Source of the DNA: an uncultured Prevotella sp.
GTDB taxonomy: Bacteria > Bacteroidota > Bacteroidia > Bacteroidales > Bacteroidaceae
Direction: 5' to 3'
NCBI GenBank assembly: GCA_902464615.1
Contig: CABQKA010000013.1
Span: forward strand, 1 to 37,528
DNA length: 37,528 nt
Under the pieces are notes generated by a model. That model ran no database searches. It was not told the origin of the DNA and saw nothing but the letters and a program-made list of their open reading frames with translations. The translations under genes were made by a program, and so were the position numbers. Positions 34,577 to 37,528 of the stretch are shown in pieces. Each line of letters opens with the position of its first letter. Positions within the stretch are counted from its first letter, which is position 1.

Positions 34577-34635
34577 CCCATAAGCCGAATGCCCGCCCCG
34601 GAATCTGTCCGGGGCGGGCATTCGGCTTATGGGGG
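34577..34635. terminator. Perfect 27-bp-arm hairpin between convergent genes
   Basis: Arms 34577-34603 and 34609-34635 are exact reverse complements around a 5-base loop. It lies 14 bases after the plus-strand gene and 10 bases after the stop of the minus-strand protease gene, so it can serve both as a bidirectional terminator. No U run follows in either direction, so termination would depend on the very stable stem or on other factors. Confidence 0.7.
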
Positions 34636-34645
34636 CGCTACGGTC

Positions 34646-36310
34646 TCACTCCGCCCGGGGCGGCGCGAGCAGAGTGCGGTAACGGGCATCGTCGCAGACA
34701 ATGCGCAAAGCCTCCTTAAGGTCCTTGTCATCGCGAAGGTCGTAAGCGGCCTGTCCGGCCTGGTAATAATAGTCCAGGATAATGGCCCGCTCCACAAGCT
34801 GGCGGATTTCCTTTTCCCAACGTGTGAAATCAAAGTCTTCATTGTGCGTGAGCTTGGCCTCGAGCGCGTCAAATTCGGCCTTGGCCTCCTCGGCGTATCC
34901 TTCACGCTCGGCTACATGGCGCAACAGGTCGAGCACGCTGCGGCTTTGACGGTCGTAGGTGAACCCGTGGTCTTTCAAATACTGGCGGAACTCGGCGTAC
35001 TCGGCATCGGACAGGCGGAAACTCTCGGGCGGGGCTATCGTGGCGTGCGTGCCGCGGTAGTGCACGGTATAGTCGGACAGCTGGTCGGAAAGTGCGAGAT
35101 ACGTGATCAGCGTAGGCAGGCTGTCGAGCTCCACTTCCACGTCGGGCGTGATGCCGCCGCCGTCGCGCACGGTCCTGCCCGCCGCCGTCTTGAAAACTTT
35201 GGAAAGACTGTCGGGCAAATGCTGGGGCGTGCCGTCCTTGAACGTATAGGCCTGGACACAACGGCCGCTGGGAATGTAGTACTTGCTGGTGGTCAGTTTC
35301 AGCACATTGCCGTAGGGCAACTGCCTCGTTTCCTGCACAAGCCCCTTGCCGTAGGTGCGGCGGCCCGCGATGACGGCGCGGTCATAGTCCTGCAGGGCAC
35401 CGGCCGTAATCTCGGCCGACGACGCCGTGCCGAAGTCGACCAGAACGACAAGCGGAATCTCCACGTCGAGCGGCTCGCCCTTGGTCTTATAGGTGGCATT
35501 ACGCTCGGCCACCTTGCCACGCATGCTGAGCACTTCCTTGCCACGCGGGATGAAGAGGTTCACGACCTCGACGGCCTGCTCCATCAAGCCGCCGGGGTTG
35601 CCGCGCAAATCAAGCACCAGACGTCTGGCCCCCTGCTGCTTTAGCTCGGCGATGGTCCGCCGCATGTCGCGGGCCGTATTTTCGGTATAGCCGTCGAGCC
35701 TTACGTAGCCGATGCTGTCGGACAGGACGGTGCGGTAGATCACACTGGGCAAGGTAACGACGCGGCGGGTCAGCTTGAAAGTCATGGGCCGCTCGCGGCC
35801 GGGACGCTGCACGCGCAGTTCAAACTGCGTGCCGGGCTGCCCGCGGAGCGCTTCGCTGACACTGCTGGAAAAGTCGCCGGCATCGTCGGCCGTACAGACG
35901 CCGGTATCTTTCCCGTCGATGGAAAGAATCACATCACCCCGGCGCAGACCGGCCTCGGCCGCAGGCATCCCCTCGTAAGGCTCGTTGATGATGCAACGGT
36001 TCAAGTCCTTGCGATACGAAATGACGGCACCAATGCCGGCATATTTGCCGGTGGTCATCTGCTTAAGCTCCCCGGTCTCGTCCTCCGGGTAATAGACCGT
36101 ATAGGGATCGAGCTGGTCAAGCATATACAAGACAGCGTTCTCAATATTCTTTTTTGCATTGAGTGTATCGACATAGTAAAGGTCGAGCAACTTGTATATA
36201 CTGTTGAAGATATCGAGCTGCTTGGCGGTCTCGAAATTGTGGCGGCTTTGCTGGGCGAGTCCCGTCAGGCACGAGAGAACGAGGCAAAGCGTGAGAAAAA
36301 TTTTTTTCAT
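34646..36310 (-). CDS. S41 family C-terminal processing peptidase (Ctp/Tsp)
   Basis: A 554-residue exported serine protease with a signal peptide (MKKIFLTLCLVLSCLTGLAQ). A PDZ domain (about 90-175) contains GIGAVI and AEAGLRRGDVILSIDG. The S41 domain has LRGNPGGL, the nucleophile region GTASSAE (Ser297, by alignment) and the catalytic Lys322 in TYGKG. The extra C-terminal 150 residues are helical and charged. Such proteases trim C termini of periplasmic substrates, including cell wall hydrolases in other bacteria. The frame is open 22 codons above the chosen ATG at 36310. It follows the kinase gene by 90 bases with no clear promoter in between. Confidence 0.92.
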   Translation of the reverse strand: MKKIFLTLCLVLSCLTGLAQQSRHNFETAKQLDIFNSIYKLLDLYYVDTLNAKKNIENAVLYMLDQLDPYTVYYPEDETGELKQMTTGKYAGIGAVISYRKDLNRCIINEPYEGMPAAEAGLRRGDVILSIDGKDTGVCTADDAGDFSSSVSEALRGQPGTQFELRVQRPGRERPMTFKLTRRVVTLPSVIYRTVLSDSIGYVRLDGYTENTARDMRRTIAELKQQGARRLVLDLRGNPGGLMEQAVEVVNLFIPRGKEVLSMRGKVAERNATYKTKGEPLDVEIPLVVLVDFGTASSAEITAGALQDYDRAVIAGRRTYGKGLVQETRQLPYGNVLKLTTSKYYIPSGRCVQAYTFKDGTPQHLPDSLSKVFKTAAGRTVRDGGGITPDVEVELDSLPTLITYLALSDQLSDYTVHYRGTHATIAPPESFRLSDAEYAEFRQYLKDHGFTYDRQSRSVLDLLRHVAEREGYAEEAKAEFDALEAKLTHNEDFDFTRWEKEIRQLVERAIILDYYYQAGQAAYDLRDDKDLKEALRIVCDDARYRTLLAPPRAE

Positions 36311-36400
36311 CGTATGAGGTTGGATGTTGGATAAAAGCGCCGGCGGTATCTGCCGGAAGACGGAAAGCGGAAACAATGCAAAAGGGCCATGCGGAAAGAC

Positions 36401-37369
36401 TTAGCCCACGCGCCGGCGAATATCGGCCCACACCCCGGCCGGCAGGGTCGTCCCGACAGTCTGAATCACCGCACCGGCCAGAACGGAACCGGCACGGAGA
36501 CAATGCGTGAGGCTGCGGCCCTGGGCGAGGGCGTAGAGGAAACCGGCCGCGAAGAAATCGCCCGCGCCGGTCGTATCGACCACATTAGGCACGTCCTCGG
36601 CAGGTTCTTCCGCAAAATCCTCTCCACTGCGGGCCAAGGCACCCTGTGCCCCTCTCTTGACCACGGCAACGGGACAGATGGAAGCCAAAGCGGCTGCGGC
36701 TTCAGCCGGACTCCCGCCGGTAAAAGTGCGCGCTTCTTCTTCATTGGCAAAAACGACATCGGTCTGCGCGAGCAGCGTACGGAAAAACGCATGGTCGGAC
36801 TTGACAATATTGTAGCTGGCCAGGTCGATGCACACCTTCAGCCCGGCCGCGCGGGCCGTACGGACGATGGTGGCAATCAGCTCGTGGTCCTGCACCAGAT
36901 AGCCTTCCACATAGAGAAAATCATTGCCGAAGAACCAGGAAGGCAGCACCTCGTCTGCCGACAAACGGGCCGCCGCGCCCAAATAAGTCGCAAAGGTACG
37001 CTGACCGCCAGGCGTGATGAACGTAGAGGCGACTCCCGTGGGCAAAGGGTCATAAAGAAGCTGCGTCTGCACGCCCAATTGGGCAAAACTGCTGGCGAAG
37101 AAATGGCCGTTGGCATCGTCGGACACTTTTCCCACAAGGCTCACCGGCTGTCCGAGCTGGGCCAGGGCCAACATGGTATTGCAGGCAGAACCGCCCGTGG
37201 CCAAGCGTGAAGGGACATCCGCCATGCGGCGCGAAATAGTCCGGAAACGCTCGGTATCAATAAGTTGCATCGACCCCTTAGGCAAATTCAACTCTTGAAG
37301 AATGCCGTCGTCCGGCACCTGAAACAACGCGTCGACCAACGCATTTCCAATTCCAACAAAATGCTTCAT
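36401..37369 (-). CDS. PfkB family carbohydrate/adenosine-type kinase
   Basis: The 322-residue cytosolic ribokinase-family kinase transfers phosphate from ATP to a sugar or nucleoside hydroxyl. The N-terminal glycine pair is in TGGSACNT (58-65), and the C-terminal signature DTTGAGDFFAAGF (265-277) has the catalytic base D271. The start motif VGIGNALVD resembles adenosine kinase-type members, but substrate cannot be assigned. The open frame extends 15 codons upstream, through the promoter; ATG at 37369 is the start. It is first in a unit with the S41 protease. Confidence 0.88.
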   Translation of the reverse strand: MKHFVGIGNALVDALFQVPDDGILQELNLPKGSMQLIDTERFRTISRRMADVPSRLATGGSACNTMLALAQLGQPVSLVGKVSDDANGHFFASSFAQLGVQTQLLYDPLPTGVASTFITPGGQRTFATYLGAAARLSADEVLPSWFFGNDFLYVEGYLVQDHELIATIVRTARAAGLKVCIDLASYNIVKSDHAFFRTLLAQTDVVFANEEEARTFTGGSPAEAAAALASICPVAVVKRGAQGALARSGEDFAEEPAEDVPNVVDTTGAGDFFAAGFLYALAQGRSLTHCLRAGSVLAGAVIQTVGTTLPAGVWADIRRRVG

Positions 37370-37393
37370 ATATTTTTTTTGCGATTTTTCCTG

Positions 37394-37401
37394 CAAAGAT
37401 A
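37394..37401 (-). promoter_or_regulatory. -7 box of the kinase-protease unit
   Basis: TATCTTTG on the minus strand matches TAnnTTTG, 25 bases before the ATG. No convincing -33 element. It overlaps by one base the region used as the -33 element of the plus-strand tRNA promoter. Confidence 0.55.
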
Positions 37402-37432
37402 TTGCTAATTTCAAAATTATCCATTACTTTTG
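37402..37432 (+). promoter_or_regulatory. Promoter of tRNA-Asn
   Basis: TTG at 37402-37404 and TACTTTTG at 37425-37432 with a 20-base spacer fit the Bacteroidota pattern. The tRNA begins 43 bases after the -7 box. Confidence 0.65.
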
Positions 37433-37475
37433 CACCGCAATTCGGCAGCAAGGGTGAAAGTTTTCACGAGGAACT

Positions 37476-37528
37476 GCTTCAGTAGCTCAGTTGGTTAGAG
37501 CACCTGACTGTTAATCAGGGGGTCGTTG
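37476..37528 (+). tRNA. tRNA-Asn (GTT), cut by the window edge
   Basis: From 37476 the 5' acceptor strand GCTTCAG, U8-A9, D-arm (GCTC/GAGC), and anticodon stem CCTGA/TCAGG around loop CTGTTAA are complete. The anticodon is GTT at 37510-37512. The T arm and 3' acceptor strand lie beyond the window. Confidence 0.95.

Noticed and set aside
1..37528. CRISPR array, insertion sequence, prophage or toxin-antitoxin pair
   Set aside because: No regularly spaced repeats with unique spacers, no transposase, integrase or phage-type genes, and no small paired genes were seen on either strand.

Overview
The window reads as chromosomal DNA of a GC-rich member of the Bacteroidales (phylum Bacteroidota). Support comes from promoter boxes of the Bacteroidota form TAnnTTTG in front of most transcription units, from Bacteroidota-style division proteins (a PBP with a C-terminal PASTA domain, an enlarged MraY, a short FtsL-like protein), from a gliding-motility/type IX-type C-terminal domain protein, fasciclin lipoproteins and an MG2/plug-type surface protein. 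Genus cannot be fixed from the sequence. Almost everything is core housekeeping. I see no prophage, insertion sequence, CRISPR array or recognisable defence system.

Layout. (1) 334-4069, minus: an operon of acyl-CoA synthetase, prfB, a 47-residue membrane protein and a CYTH phosphohydrolase, ending in a hairpin. (2) 4086-5202, plus: a lone argE-type deacylase, divergent from the operon, whose promoter shares the same short gap. (3) 5496-16064, minus: the division and cell wall cluster mraZ-rsmH-ftsL-ftsI-murE-mraY-murD-ftsW, followed directly by an exported cyclophilin where murG-murC-ftsQAZ would usually come; a possible MraZ autoregulatory box precedes mraZ. (4) 16383-18338, minus: gyrB with its own promoter and terminator. 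(5) 18529-23103, minus: two tandem paralogous fasciclin-domain lipoproteins; the upstream copy carries a one-base frameshift. (6) 23491-29052, minus: a probable operon of a type IX-sorted secreted protein, uvrA, ybaK and a POT-family peptide transporter. (7) 29231-31465, minus: pnp. (8) 31878-34562, plus: a large exported MG2/CarboxypepD-reg/plug-like protein. (9) 34646-37369, minus: a PfkB kinase followed by an S41 processing protease. (10) The window ends inside a tRNA-Asn gene on the plus strand.

The clearest unexplained signal is a family of about 21-bp GC-rich intergenic modules (core GGGCTAAGGC or its inverse) found in four of the longer gaps (near 5249, 20901, 23264 and 31621), often forming hairpins. 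Two very long perfect inverted repeats (25- and 27-bp arms) also lie between convergent gene pairs. I found no convincing novel multi-gene system; the repeats, the frameshifted paralog and the truncated dcw cluster are the best leads.
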